DNA from: CAYFUR01 sp964346275
Lineage (GTDB): Bacteria; Sumerlaeota; Sumerlaeia; SLMS01
Direction of reading: 5' to 3'
NCBI GenBank assembly: GCA_964346275.1
Contig: CAYFUR010000008.1
Span: 1 to 57,729, forward strand
Length of the DNA stretch: 57,729 nucleotides
In this document: in pieces, positions 34,234 to 43,829 of the stretch
How the letters are laid out: each line of letters opens with the position of its first letter
Numbering within the stretch: position 1 is the stretch's first letter
Program-made: the position numbers and the translations under genes
The notes under the pieces: generated by a model
Database searches by the model: none
Seen by the model: the letters and a program-made list of their open reading frames with translations, nothing else
What the model was told of the DNA's origin: nothing

Positions 34234-36075
34234 ATGGTTGACGATTTCCGCGCCCGGCAAGATCAAGCCTCGGGCAGCGCACAGACCGACGAAGATTATG
34301 AGGAACTGTTCCGCCTCGCTTTGGTTCACGAGGCGATCGTCCCCCATTTCCAGCCGATCCTCGATGCCGTCGCGGGAGCGGTGTTCGCCTATGAAATCGT
34401 CTCGCGCAGCCTCCCCCCGCTGGAAATGCCAAATGTTTTTTTCCCAATAGCCCGCGATCTCGGCCTGGACAGGGAACTGGAGGCCCTTTGCCTTCGCAAC
34501 GCGCTCCTTCGGCTGAAGAGCCTTCCCGATGAGCAGCGGCGGAATTACAAGTTTTTCCTGAACATCTCGTCGAATCTCCTGGCGGACGAGAATCTGCTCC
34601 AGCTCCTCTCCCTTGAATCCATCCGGGATCACGGCCTTGATGAGAGCCAGGTTGTCCTGGAAATGACGGAGAAAGATATCGTCGAGGATTACGAGGAATT
34701 CGAGGAGATGGTGCGCCGGCATCTTTCCAACGGTTATTCCGTCGCCCTGGACGATTACGGCTGGGGGCATGGGACATTTCAGAGGCTGATCAGTTGCCGC
34801 CCGCAATATGTCAAACTGGACCGGGAGTTTATCCGCGACATCCACCTGGATCATTATCGGCAACACCTGCTGAAATCCATTCTCTTCTTTACTGGAAACA
34901 CGCACTCCCACGTCGTAGCAGAAGGAGTTGAACACTGGCAGGAGCTGGAGACGCTGCTTCGTCTTGGCGTGCGGTTTGTCCAGGGCTACCTGTTCTGCTA
35001 CCCGGAGGAGCAACTCCTGACCCCATCGATAGAAACCATGTCGTCGACAAGGGACCGCGTTCGGCGGATTCACTATAAGCCGCGGACAAGCGACGAAGCG
35101 ATTTCCAGCCTGGTGGTGAGTTCCCCGGCGGTGGAGCGCGGGCAGACAAGCTGCATGGAGCTGGAGCAGCTTTTTAACAGGAATCCCCATCTGGACCACG
35201 TGGTGCTCGTCCACGGCATCCGGCCCCTTGGGCTGATTACCCGCCAGCATTTCTTCGAGGAGACTTCGGGCTATCACGGAACGGGGCTTTTTCTCGACGA
35301 CCCGGTGGATTCGCTCCACAGGCCGGGACAGCTCATCGTTGCCGAGCAAACGTCGATCACCGTGCTGGCCAAGCTGGCGATGGACCGCCCAGAGGAAAGC
35401 CTCTATGATCCCGTCGTGGTCACAGACTCCGAGGGCGATTATGTCGGCACGATCACCATGAAGCAGCTCATCACGCGTTCCGGCGACCTGCAGGTCCAGC
35501 GCGCTCTCGACCGCAATCCGCTGACGAATCTGCCTGGCAATCGCGCCATCAATCACTGGATCGCCGAAGCCATCATCTCGGATTACTTCTTCGTTGTCTA
35601 TGCGGACCTCGATCGCTTTAAGGAGTACAATGATGTTTACGGGTTCGTGTATGGCGACAAGATGATCCGGCTCATGGCCCGGGTGCTCAGCCATTTCGTC
35701 CACAAGGCCAGCGAGGATAACCAAATCGGGCATATCGGGGGCGATGATATGGTGCTGGTGGCGACGGAGCCGCTGAGCGGCGAATTGCTCCAGGAAATGT
35801 GCGAGTCGTTCGATGAACGGAAAAGGGAACTCTTTGCGGAGGACCATCTGGAGAAAGGCTATTACGAGACGATGGACCGGAAAGGGAACAAGACCGAGGT
35901 GCCTCTCGTGACCATGAGCCTCGCGGTGGTCCATGGCAAGAAGCAGGAGGAACCCATTCACCCTGAAGCTCTCTCCCAGGAAGCCGCTTCACTGAAAAAG
36001 AAAGTCAAAGAGATTTCCCAAAAGGAAAAACGCAGCACCTATCTCCTCGACCAGCGCGCCTTCCCAAGCGATTGA
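34234..36075 (+). CDS. EAL-CBS-GGDEF cyclic-di-GMP signalling protein
   Basis: A 613-residue cytoplasmic protein. The EAL domain (about 25-280) has YEIVSR in place of the EAL signature but keeps LNISSNLL, LEMTEKD, LDDYGWGHG, VKLDREF, AEGVEH and FVQGYLF, so the phosphodiesterase metal and catalytic residues look present. A pair of CBS modules spans about 300-425 (VLVHGIRPLGLITRQHF, DSEGDYVGTITMKQLI). The GGDEF domain follows (LTNLPGNRAINHWI, YADLDRFKEYND), with HIGGDDM in place of GGDEF, so cyclase activity is uncertain. There is no membrane segment, so the CBS modules (often nucleotide-binding) are the likely sensor. ATG 34234 lacks an SD. Confidence 0.9.
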   Translation: MVDDFRARQDQASGSAQTDEDYEELFRLALVHEAIVPHFQPILDAVAGAVFAYEIVSRSLPPLEMPNVFFPIARDLGLDRELEALCLRNALLRLKSLPDEQRRNYKFFLNISSNLLADENLLQLLSLESIRDHGLDESQVVLEMTEKDIVEDYEEFEEMVRRHLSNGYSVALDDYGWGHGTFQRLISCRPQYVKLDREFIRDIHLDHYRQHLLKSILFFTGNTHSHVVAEGVEHWQELETLLRLGVRFVQGYLFCYPEEQLLTPSIETMSSTRDRVRRIHYKPRTSDEAISSLVVSSPAVERGQTSCMELEQLFNRNPHLDHVVLVHGIRPLGLITRQHFFEETSGYHGTGLFLDDPVDSLHRPGQLIVAEQTSITVLAKLAMDRPEESLYDPVVVTDSEGDYVGTITMKQLITRSGDLQVQRALDRNPLTNLPGNRAINHWIAEAIISDYFFVVYADLDRFKEYNDVYGFVYGDKMIRLMARVLSHFVHKASEDNQIGHIGGDDMVLVATEPLSGELLQEMCESFDERKRELFAEDHLEKGYYETMDRKGNKTEVPLVTMSLAVVHGKKQEEPIHPEALSQEAASLKKKVKEISQKEKRSTYLLDQRAFPSD

Positions 36076-36115
36076 TAAAAACCGCCAGAGAAGGTTCTCA
36101 TCCTCTCCGGCGGTT
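36076..36115 (-). terminator. Rho-independent terminator of the 36145 fusion gene
   Basis: On the minus strand GGCGGT ... ACCGCC arms (36081-36114), with a second GAGA/TCTC segment beyond one mismatch, run into TTTTT. It sits between the convergent EAL gene and the fusion gene. Confidence 0.7.
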
Positions 36116-36144
36116 CCATTCCAACCTGCTTGGGACGGTGATCC

Positions 36145-39100
36145 TCAGGCCTTGCCGAGTTCCTTGTTGATCTGGATGCGGCGGCGCAGGGCTTCCTGGC
36201 GCGCGCGATTCTTGTTCTTGTATTTCACTTCCGGATCGCGGGTAACATCGGTGTTATCCTCGTGGCGGCGGTAGTGATAGAGAACCTTGGGAACGCGCTC
36301 GACGTCGTACCACTCGCCGGTTTTGACCACCATGTCGTAGTCCTCGCCGAAGTTGCCGTAATGCTCTTCGTCGTAGTAGCCGAACTTCTCGAGCACGGCC
36401 TTGGCGAAGTAGCGCGTGGCGCCGGCGCCGTCGCGGCGGAGGATCTGGTTCCGTGTATAGCCCTTGTGCGTCACCGGGTTGATGTCCTCGATGATTTTGC
36501 CATCGGCATCCATGAGGCGGTAGTAGCTGATGGCGAGGCCGCACTTGGGATTGGACTCGAGCTTCTTTACCATTTCCTCGATGCATTCCGGGGCGTATTC
36601 ATCGTCGCTGTCGAGCTGGCCGATATACTTGCCGCGGGCCGCCTTGATACCTTCGTTCAGGGCCGAGGCGATGCTGCCGCCGCTGCCATGAACCAGGCGG
36701 ATGCGCGAGTCGTTTTCCGCGAAGGACTTGACCTTTTCGATGGTTCCGTCGGTGGAGCCGTTATCCACCACGATGTATTCCCAGTCATCGTAGGTCTGGA
36801 CCTGGAGCTTCTCGATGGCGTTGCCGATATACTTCACGCGGTTGAGAATCGGCGTCACGACGGAGACCATGACTTCGTAGTTTTTGCCGCTGTGGTCGAC
36901 TTCGATGGTCGGATGGTCGATCCAGGCGTTCCGCCGCTTGAGGGCTTCCTCGAAAACACTGGTGACTTCGTTTTCCATGTCTTCGGGATAGAAGACATAG
37001 CTGAATCCGCCGAGCGGTCCCATGCCGGGGGAATAAACGGCCGAGCCTTTGCCGCCCTTCTGGCTGGGCAGGAAAACCGTATAGAGCGTCTCGCGGAGGC
37101 ACTTGAAGGGCGCCTTTTCCATAAGCTTGAGATGGAGGTCGTATTCCCAGGCGTATCTCAAATCGCCACGCACGCCGCCGACAGAGCGAATCGCCTCAAT
37201 ATCATAGGCGATCAGGGGGCCGAATTCAAAGCGCTCGTGGGGGCAGCCCTCGTGGTCGTGGGGCTTGACGAGATTCACATCGCCATCGCGGTTTTCTTCG
37301 AAATTCGAATAGACGAGCGGCGTATCGCCGGACAGGCCTTCGGCGATTTTGCCGAGGGCGTTCTCGCGAAGCAGGACTTCCGAGCTGAGCGTTATAAGGA
37401 TCCCGCAATCGGACGCTTTGTCCAGCGCCTTGGCGACGCTCGCACCCATGGGCTCTCCGGCAAGTTCGATCCGCTCGACGTCTTCGGGAACGGCTTTGAC
37501 CGATTGCTCATCCACCAGGCAGATGATCCGATCACCCTCCCGCAAGATCTTCTCATTCATCTGGCCGATCAGCATCCCCAGGGTATCGCGCTCGATTCCT
37601 GGGGAAACCTTGAGAAGCAGACAGGCTTGATGATTTTTCATAGTGGGTTGGTCTTCCTGTGAGGAAATGGGTTCTTGGGCAGGGTCTTCCTGCAAGGGGC
37701 CGCCAGCATCCATTTGGACCGTGGCCGTTTCAACTGGGAAATCCGATTTTTTCCCGCTCGTTTCTTCGACGGCCTCTCCGGAGATTTTCTCTGCCAACTC
37801 CTCTTCTGACTCCTCCTCCTCGGGCTCTTCTTCTTTTGGAAGGGGGGAAGGCTCCGCATCCTGATCCTCCTCGAAACGGTCCTCATCAACATCGGTCTGG
37901 GCAAGGAGCACCTCTTCTTCCGGCTCCATCTCTTCATCCAGCTCGGCGTCTTCCGGCCCAGCACCCGGCTCCTCTTCGGATTTGGGCTGTCCTCCGAAGG
38001 TTTCCTCGAAGATGTCGGGGGAGGTGAAAAAGCCTTCTTTCTCTTCTTCCTCCCGCTGCTCTTCTTCGTCTTCGTCCTGGGCGGAAGATTCTGTTTCCCC
38101 CTCGAACAGGTCGATTTCCGTGATCTTTTCCTCCCCTTTCCGGCCGGGAGCCACGACTTCCTCCGGCGGCTCAACGGGAGTATTTTCCAGGGGAAGCGCG
38201 GCTGGTTCGCTGGCAACGGCTTGCCGCCCTTCCACGGTTTCGGGGTGGTAGTCGTCGATCAACTCGGCGAGTTGCCGGATGATCTCCTCGTTAACGCCAT
38301 CCTCGGCATTTTCGCCCAGCTCGTGAACGATTTCCTCGATCTCGTCCCAGGAGCGGGAAGGGGGCGGCGCCGAGACCAGGAGCTTTTCGATATCGGTCTG
38401 GCTGGCTTTTTCGTATTCCGTAAACAGCTCCTCGGTGAGTTTCTCGCCGGGCCGAAGGCCTACAAATTTGATGGAAATATCAGAGTCGGGACGAAGGCCG
38501 CTGAGCGTGATCATGTTGCGGGCGAGGTCGAGGATTCGGATCGGTTCGCCCATATCGAGCAGGTAAAGCGTGCCGTCTTCCTCGCGGCTGCCCGCCTGGA
38601 GGACGAGGTTCACCGCTTCGGGAATCGTCATGAAGTATCGGGTGACGTCTTGATGGGTCACGGTGACCGGGCCGCCGTCTTCGATCTGGCGGCGGAAAAG
38701 GGGAATAACGGAGCCGCGGCTGCCGAGGACGTTGCCAAATCGCACGGCCACAAAGGTGGTTTCGCTGCGCGGCGCCATGGCGAAAACGATCATCTCGGCA
38801 AAGCGCTTGGTCGCGCCCATGACGCTGACGGGCCGCACGGCCTTGTCGGTGGAGACGTGGACAAAGCGTTTGACGCCGAACTGATCGGAAAGCCGCACGG
38901 CATTCCAGGTGCCGATGATGTTGTTCTTCACGGCTTCCTCGGCGGCGCGCTCCATCAGGGGGACGTGCTTATGGGCAGCAGCGTGAAAGACGACAGCGGG
39001 ACGCCACTGGGCGAAAATGTGTTCCATGCGCGCGGCGTCGCGGATATCGCCGACAACGGCTTCCGCTCGCAGGTTGGGGAAATGGCGTTTCAGTTCTTCG

Positions 39101-40146
39101 GCGATTTCGAAGAGGGAATTCTCGCCCTTGCCGAGCAGAACCAGCGCCCCCGGGCCGCATTCGGCGATCTGGCGGGCCATTTCCGAGCCGATGGACCCTC
39201 CGGCCCCGGTAATCAGCACGGACTCCCCGCGAAGATAATTGCGCGAGGAAGGCAGTTCGAGGCGGACCGGCTCCCGGCCGAGAAGGTCTTCGATCTGAAC
39301 GGGGCGCGTGGAGGACACAGCGACGCGCCCCTCGGAGATATCCTTCATGGAGGGCACGAGGCGGAAGTTGACTTCCGCCTGCTCGCAGGCGGCCACAACG
39401 CGGCGCAGGCGCTCTGGGGTTGGCTCGTCGAGAGCAACCAGCACCTGGCGGATATTGTTTTCTTCGATGACCTTGGGGATTTTATCGATGGTGCCGACCA
39501 CGGGAATGCCCTGGAGGCGGAGCCCGACGCGGCTGACGACTTCGGCGACGGCGCAGATGGGCCGAAAATCGCGGTGGCCCTGCCGCATGAGCGAGCGGAG
39601 CAGCGAATCGGCCATATCCCCGGCGCCAACAATGAGCGTCGGCGGGGCCCCGCCGCCGTTTGTGCGCGCCGAGCGCTCGTGGAGCAGGCGCGGCATCAGC
39701 CGCAGACCGCCGGTGAAAGACGCTGCAAGAAGCGTATAGACAACGACAATGATCCAGGGAATACGCAGCACCTGGGTCGTCTCGCCGTCCTCCAGCAGCC
39801 GCTGGGGCATTTGGAAGAAACGCTCCTGGGCGTTTAAAAAAAAGTTCAAGAGCGCCCAGAAAGCAAAATGAATGAGGCAGGCCAGCCCCAGGCCCTGGAG
39901 TTCCTTGAACCCCGCATAGCGCCAGATTCCCCGATAAAGGTGGAACACCCAATAAATGGCGACGTGGGTAAGGACCACCCAGGGCAAAAGCAATTTCAGC
40001 TGGAGCGCGTAATTCGCTCCGGCCATCAGGCTGTCGTCTGAAGGAATGGACAGGCCAAAGCGGAGCGAGTACGCGAGAATGAAGGCCACCGCGAAAAGCA
40101 GGGCATCGATGAGCGGGAAGGTGATTTGCTGGAATTTTGAATTCAT
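36145..40146 (-). CDS. Sugar-nucleotide dehydratase fused to tandem GT2 glycosyltransferase domains
   Basis: A single 1333-residue frame. Residues 1-130: four membrane helices of the FlaA1/WbpM type. About 165-290: CoA-binding-like Rossmann fold (LIVGAGDMADSLL). About 305-610: polysaccharide-synthesis epimerase/dehydratase with GAGGSIGSEMARQ and STDKAVRPVSVMGATKR, the Met-for-Tyr triad of long UDP-GlcNAc 4,6-dehydratases. About 645-835: Glu/Asp/Pro-rich linker with runs such as EDEEEQREEEEKEGF. About 836-1075: a degenerate GT-A domain (VYSNFEENRDG, no DXD). About 1088-1290: a GT2 domain with VSVVTPILNRVKYIG, VVDNGSTDGT and DSDDEY. An internal ATG at 37641 could yield the glycosyltransferase half alone. 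The likely role is surface polysaccharide synthesis at the inner membrane. Confidence 0.85.
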   Translation of the reverse strand: MNSKFQQITFPLIDALLFAVAFILAYSLRFGLSIPSDDSLMAGANYALQLKLLLPWVVLTHVAIYWVFHLYRGIWRYAGFKELQGLGLACLIHFAFWALLNFFLNAQERFFQMPQRLLEDGETTQVLRIPWIIVVVYTLLAASFTGGLRLMPRLLHERSARTNGGGAPPTLIVGAGDMADSLLRSLMRQGHRDFRPICAVAEVVSRVGLRLQGIPVVGTIDKIPKVIEENNIRQVLVALDEPTPERLRRVVAACEQAEVNFRLVPSMKDISEGRVAVSSTRPVQIEDLLGREPVRLELPSSRNYLRGESVLITGAGGSIGSEMARQIAECGPGALVLLGKGENSLFEIAEELKRHFPNLRAEAVVGDIRDAARMEHIFAQWRPAVVFHAAAHKHVPLMERAAEEAVKNNIIGTWNAVRLSDQFGVKRFVHVSTDKAVRPVSVMGATKRFAEMIVFAMAPRSETTFVAVRFGNVLGSRGSVIPLFRRQIEDGGPVTVTHQDVTRYFMTIPEAVNLVLQAGSREEDGTLYLLDMGEPIRILDLARNMITLSGLRPDSDISIKFVGLRPGEKLTEELFTEYEKASQTDIEKLLVSAPPPSRSWDEIEEIVHELGENAEDGVNEEIIRQLAELIDDYHPETVEGRQAVASEPAALPLENTPVEPPEEVVAPGRKGEEKITEIDLFEGETESSAQDEDEEEQREEEEKEGFFTSPDIFEETFGGQPKSEEEPGAGPEDAELDEEMEPEEEVLLAQTDVDEDRFEEDQDAEPSPLPKEEEPEEEESEEELAEKISGEAVEETSGKKSDFPVETATVQMDAGGPLQEDPAQEPISSQEDQPTMKNHQACLLLKVSPGIERDTLGMLIGQMNEKILREGDRIICLVDEQSVKAVPEDVERIELAGEPMGASVAKALDKASDCGILITLSSEVLLRENALGKIAEGLSGDTPLVYSNFEENRDGDVNLVKPHDHEGCPHERFEFGPLIAYDIEAIRSVGGVRGDLRYAWEYDLHLKLMEKAPFKCLRETLYTVFLPSQKGGKGSAVYSPGMGPLGGFSYVFYPEDMENEVTSVFEEALKRRNAWIDHPTIEVDHSGKNYEVMVSVVTPILNRVKYIGNAIEKLQVQTYDDWEYIVVDNGSTDGTIEKVKSFAENDSRIRLVHGSGGSIASALNEGIKAARGKYIGQLDSDDEYAPECIEEMVKKLESNPKCGLAISYYRLMDADGKIIEDINPVTHKGYTRNQILRRDGAGATRYFAKAVLEKFGYYDEEHYGNFGEDYDMVVKTGEWYDVERVPKVLYHYRRHEDNTDVTRDPEVKYKNKNRARQEALRRRIQINKELGKA

Positions 40147-40322
40147 GGGGACGGGAACCAGTCTCGCAAATCAGCGTGCAGGAGAACGCCGCCTGCGGCG
40201 GCGAGGCTCTCTGCCAGCTTCTGTTCTGATCAACCCGGACCCTTTAACGCAAGGGCGGGGAAGGTCCAGCGGAATTCTGGCCCGGGAGCCGCAAAGTGGG
40301 CCGCCCTGCATGGATCTGGCCA

Positions 40323-42344
40323 TTACATAAAGTCCCTGGGGATCAGGTGGTCCTCGCTGCGGCAGTAAATGCGGGTGTCGCCTTCCCAGGCGTCTATATC
40401 GGAGCGGACGCGGAAGTTTTGACTGTCGGAAGTCAACACTGTGCGGGTGATGCCCTTGGCATGCCAATCGCCGCGGCGCAGGCCCCTGACGGCGTTCGTC
40501 TCGCCGCGGACCGAGCTATAGTCCGCTCCCCGGTATGTATACCACTCGGTGGTGTGGTTCTCCACCTCAAGGTCGATATCCTCGAGGCGGTAAATGCCCT
40601 CGTCTTTCTTCACTTCCAGGGTCGAAATGTTTTTCGCCAGGTCGCGGATGACGTTCCATTCATAATCCTGCGGCTCGATGAGTGTGGTTTTCGGCGGTGG
40701 AGCGGCCTCTGGCTCGCCGAAGGGAGTCATCTGCGAATCCTCTTTCCTGCCGGGCCGCACGGGAATGGTGAGCGAGCTTTTGGCGGAATAGATGGCGAGG
40801 CGGGCGGGCTCGGGAGCAGGCCAGGCCAGGGGCCAATAGGATGTGGAAATGGCGAGGCGGATGCGATGGCCCGCGGGAAAGACATGGGCGATATCGTTGA
40901 GCTGGACGCGGACGCGGTAGCGCCGGCCGGGCTCCAGCGGCGAGGGGTACTCGTGGCTGTCGCGATGAGCCAGGTTCAGCATGCCGTAGGTCACGCGAGT
41001 CGCGCGCTGGTCCGGCGAAATATCAGAAAGCCGGAGGCAGACGATGGCGGCGGGCTTATTTGATTCGAGTTCCAGTTCCGCAGTCGGCGCGCCAAGGATT
41101 TCCGTGGGCTTTTGAAGAACATTGCTGTCGAACCAGAGGGCGCCGCCGTCTTCCTCGCGCTGGTCGTGCGGGAGATCCGGCGTGGCGCTGAAGGAGCACC
41201 ACTTGCCGGCAAAGAAGCCCACGCTGAGCGGCGATTCCACGGCGTAGGCGACTTCGCGCACTTTTTCCTTGTCGCTGCGCAGGCGGCGCAGGCCGAGAAG
41301 GAGTTTCCGGTATTCGATGCGGGGGGAAGGCCAGCTTTCTTCGCCGACCCAGCGTCCCGGCCGCATGCGGTAATAGGTTGTGGGCGGCACGCTGTCCTGC
41401 ATCCACGCGCGAAGCATGGGCTCTTCCATAATGCCCGTTTCCTTGCCTTTCAGCCATTGATCCCACCAGCGCACGGCTTCCTGGAGAAACCCGATGGCGG
41501 GGCCGGGAATTCCGATGTGGGGATACTTGTGGCTCCAGGGGCCGACCAGGCCCATGCGCGGGACAGTGAGGTTTTCGAGCAGGCGAAAGACGGAATTGGT
41601 GTAGCCGTCGGCCCAGCCGCTGACCGCGAAGACGGGCACTTTCACGGCGGAAAACTTCTCGCAGATGGAGCCATGTTTCCAGTAATCGTCGCGGCGCTGG
41701 TGGCGGAGCCACTTCTCGATCCAGATGCCGCTGTTCTCCAGGCGGTCGATCCACATTTCGCGCCAGCGCTCGCCCACGTGGCGCGGGTCCGGTGGCAGGG
41801 AATTAAAGGCCAGCATGGTTGAGGACCAGGAGAGATTGTCGCCAAGCAGGCAGCCGCCCATGTAGTGGACATCGTCGGCGTATCGGTCGTCGGTGGAGCA
41901 GGCGGTCAGGACGGCCTTGATGGCCGGGTGCTGGCGGGCGGCCAGTTGAAGCCCGTTAAAGCCACCCCAGGAGATACCCATGATGCCGATTTTTCCGTCG
42001 CACCAGGGCTGGGAAGCGATCCAGGAAAGGACCTCTTCGCAATCGGCGAGTTCCTGCTCCAGGTACTCGTCGGGCAGCACGCCATCGGAGTCGCCGCTCC
42101 CACGAATGTCCACTCGGAGACAGGCATAGCCATGGCCCGCGAAGTAATGATGGTGCAGCGCATCACGCTTTGCGGTGAAATCGTTTTTCCGGTAGGGAAT
42201 GTATTCCAGGATCGCCGGGACCGGGTGGGATTCGGCGGTTTCGGGAATCCACATGCGTGCAGCGAGACGCGTCCCATCCTTCAACGTAATCCAGAAGTTT
42301 TCAATCTCGCGAACCGGCCATGGGAAGGAATCGATATACTGCAA
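40323..42344 (-). CDS. CocE/NonD-family (X-Pro dipeptidyl-peptidase-like) hydrolase
   Basis: A 673-residue S15-type serine hydrolase. TTG 42344 is the start, with AAGGAG eight bases upstream. The alpha/beta-hydrolase core has the oxyanion/early region RVDIRGSGDSDG, the nucleophile serine in GISWGGFNGL, and a likely acid/His pair in SGWADGYTNS and GPWSHKYPH. The C-terminal jelly-roll domain of the family follows (RYRVRVQLNDIAHVFPAGHR, IRLAISTSYWP). No signal peptide is seen. It is 21 bases downstream of an ATP-grasp enzyme and almost certainly cotranscribed. The substrate could be an ester, amide or Xaa-Pro peptide. Confidence 0.92.
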   Translation of the reverse strand: MQYIDSFPWPVREIENFWITLKDGTRLAARMWIPETAESHPVPAILEYIPYRKNDFTAKRDALHHHYFAGHGYACLRVDIRGSGDSDGVLPDEYLEQELADCEEVLSWIASQPWCDGKIGIMGISWGGFNGLQLAARQHPAIKAVLTACSTDDRYADDVHYMGGCLLGDNLSWSSTMLAFNSLPPDPRHVGERWREMWIDRLENSGIWIEKWLRHQRRDDYWKHGSICEKFSAVKVPVFAVSGWADGYTNSVFRLLENLTVPRMGLVGPWSHKYPHIGIPGPAIGFLQEAVRWWDQWLKGKETGIMEEPMLRAWMQDSVPPTTYYRMRPGRWVGEESWPSPRIEYRKLLLGLRRLRSDKEKVREVAYAVESPLSVGFFAGKWCSFSATPDLPHDQREEDGGALWFDSNVLQKPTEILGAPTAELELESNKPAAIVCLRLSDISPDQRATRVTYGMLNLAHRDSHEYPSPLEPGRRYRVRVQLNDIAHVFPAGHRIRLAISTSYWPLAWPAPEPARLAIYSAKSSLTIPVRPGRKEDSQMTPFGEPEAAPPPKTTLIEPQDYEWNVIRDLAKNISTLEVKKDEGIYRLEDIDLEVENHTTEWYTYRGADYSSVRGETNAVRGLRRGDWHAKGITRTVLTSDSQNFRVRSDIDAWEGDTRIYCRSEDHLIPRDFM

Positions 42345-42365
42345 TGCGGGGGCTCCTTGTCGGGA

Positions 42366-43640
42366 TTAATCGGAAAATCGGAACTGGAGGCGTTTCGTGA
42401 CCTCGTCGTATAGACGGAACAGCTCCTCGTGATCCGATGCGCCCAGGTGGATATGGGCAAGGTCGTAACTGTAGCTGTCCTGAAAACGCAAGTCCGATAA
42501 GCGCATGCCCTCGCTTGGATTCACCTCGATGAGGGAGCCGGGAATGTCCGCCTCGATCTCCTCGATCTCCTCGGCGGTAGGGATTCGGTCGACATGGCCA
42601 TCCTCGAAGCGGCGGTAGAAAAACTTGCCGGCGACATTGAATTCTCCCTGGCGGCGCGGGAAGTCCGGATAATGCCCGAGGGCGAGATCGACCATGAGCT
42701 TCTCGTTTGGCCGCCCATCCACCTTTTCGTATATATCGGCGTGGGACTGGGAAATCCGGGGGTTGATTTCCAGTGTCCAGAGCTGGTCCTTCTCTTCATT
42801 CCAGAAATACTCGATATTGAAGGGCGCCATATCATACCCGATGTATTCCATAATCCGCCGGGCGGAGTCTCTTGCCCGGTCTTGCACTTCATCCGGCAGG
42901 CGCGAGGGATACTCGTAGCAGAGAAAGCTGGAACTGTCGGGATAGTTGAGAGATTCGATCAGTCCGTAAACCTCCGCTTTTCCATTATGGCAAAACCCGG
43001 AGACGGTAAACTGGCGCCCTTCGACGATGTCTTCGGCGAGGCAATGCCCGCCGTTCACATCTTTCATCTCGCCGGGCAGATCGATTTCCTCGAGAAAGTG
43101 ATTAAAGGGGTCGGCGAAGCGATGGATTTCTTTGCGGGTCTGCCTGACCGCTTCCTCGAAATCCTCCCGATTATTGATTCGAAAGCCGAGTTGGGAGGCC
43201 GTTGATTTCACCGGCTTGAGCCAGAATGGAAATTCGATGTCCACCTGGCTGAGGGGATCATCGGCAAAAGGATCAACTTTGTTAAAGCGTGGATACTGAT
43301 CGATGACCCGGCTTTGCTCCAGGCGGCTCCAATACTTGTGCTCGCATTTGAGAACGCTCATGAGAGGCGGCCCGGGCAAGCCATGGCGCTGGCAAATGTA
43401 AGGGACGAGAACCGTGATCGGGAAGTCCCAGAAGCCAACGAGGGCGTCGACTTTGCCCGGAAAGGAGGCAATCCGTTTGTCGACGGCATTGATGCAGTCT
43501 TTGATGGAAAGGGGATTCTCGCCAAGCGCTTCATCGAAATCGAGCGCGCTGTGAAACCGCCAGCCTTCGATTTCTTCCAATTCGCCGAGATACTCCCGGT
43601 TGGCTTCGTCCATTCCAACAACAAAGATGTTTTTGGGCAT
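42366..43640 (-). CDS. ATP-grasp domain ligase of unknown substrate
   Basis: A 424-residue enzyme with an ATP-grasp fold: an N-terminal Rossmann-like pre-domain (NIFVVGMDEANREYL), a lysine in FPFWLKPVKSTAS, an adenine-side segment EDIVEGRQFTVSG, and the metal-binding LWTLEINPRISQSH near residue 310, where Glu and Asn coordinate magnesium. It resembles carboxylate-amine ligases that make dipeptides or amides through acyl-phosphates; the C-terminal 100 residues are not recognised. AAGGAG lies eight bases before ATG 43640. It is the first gene of a pair with the CocE-like hydrolase. One GTCTATAC word is near the C-terminus (complement at 42408). Confidence 0.85.
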   Translation of the reverse strand: MPKNIFVVGMDEANREYLGELEEIEGWRFHSALDFDEALGENPLSIKDCINAVDKRIASFPGKVDALVGFWDFPITVLVPYICQRHGLPGPPLMSVLKCEHKYWSRLEQSRVIDQYPRFNKVDPFADDPLSQVDIEFPFWLKPVKSTASQLGFRINNREDFEEAVRQTRKEIHRFADPFNHFLEEIDLPGEMKDVNGGHCLAEDIVEGRQFTVSGFCHNGKAEVYGLIESLNYPDSSSFLCYEYPSRLPDEVQDRARDSARRIMEYIGYDMAPFNIEYFWNEEKDQLWTLEINPRISQSHADIYEKVDGRPNEKLMVDLALGHYPDFPRRQGEFNVAGKFFYRRFEDGHVDRIPTAEEIEEIEADIPGSLIEVNPSEGMRLSDLRFQDSYSYDLAHIHLGASDHEELFRLYDEVTKRLQFRFSD

Positions 43641-43829
43641 CTGGCCATCTCCTTTTCATGCACGTCGCATTTTTTTCGTCCTGATACTGTGCATAATCCG
43701 CGCCGTGGCATCACGCCGCACCAGAAGATGGGGGAGAATTCCACCTTGCCCCCGTTTCTGTTCAGGACTTTCTTCTATTAACCATGACCGTGCCGCAGCA
43801 ACAGAATCCATTCAGGGGATGCTCGAGCT

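Noticed and set aside
34111..35961. 616-residue frame antisense to the EAL-CBS-GGDEF gene
   Set aside because: The sense gene carries conserved motifs throughout; the antisense frame is a shadow.
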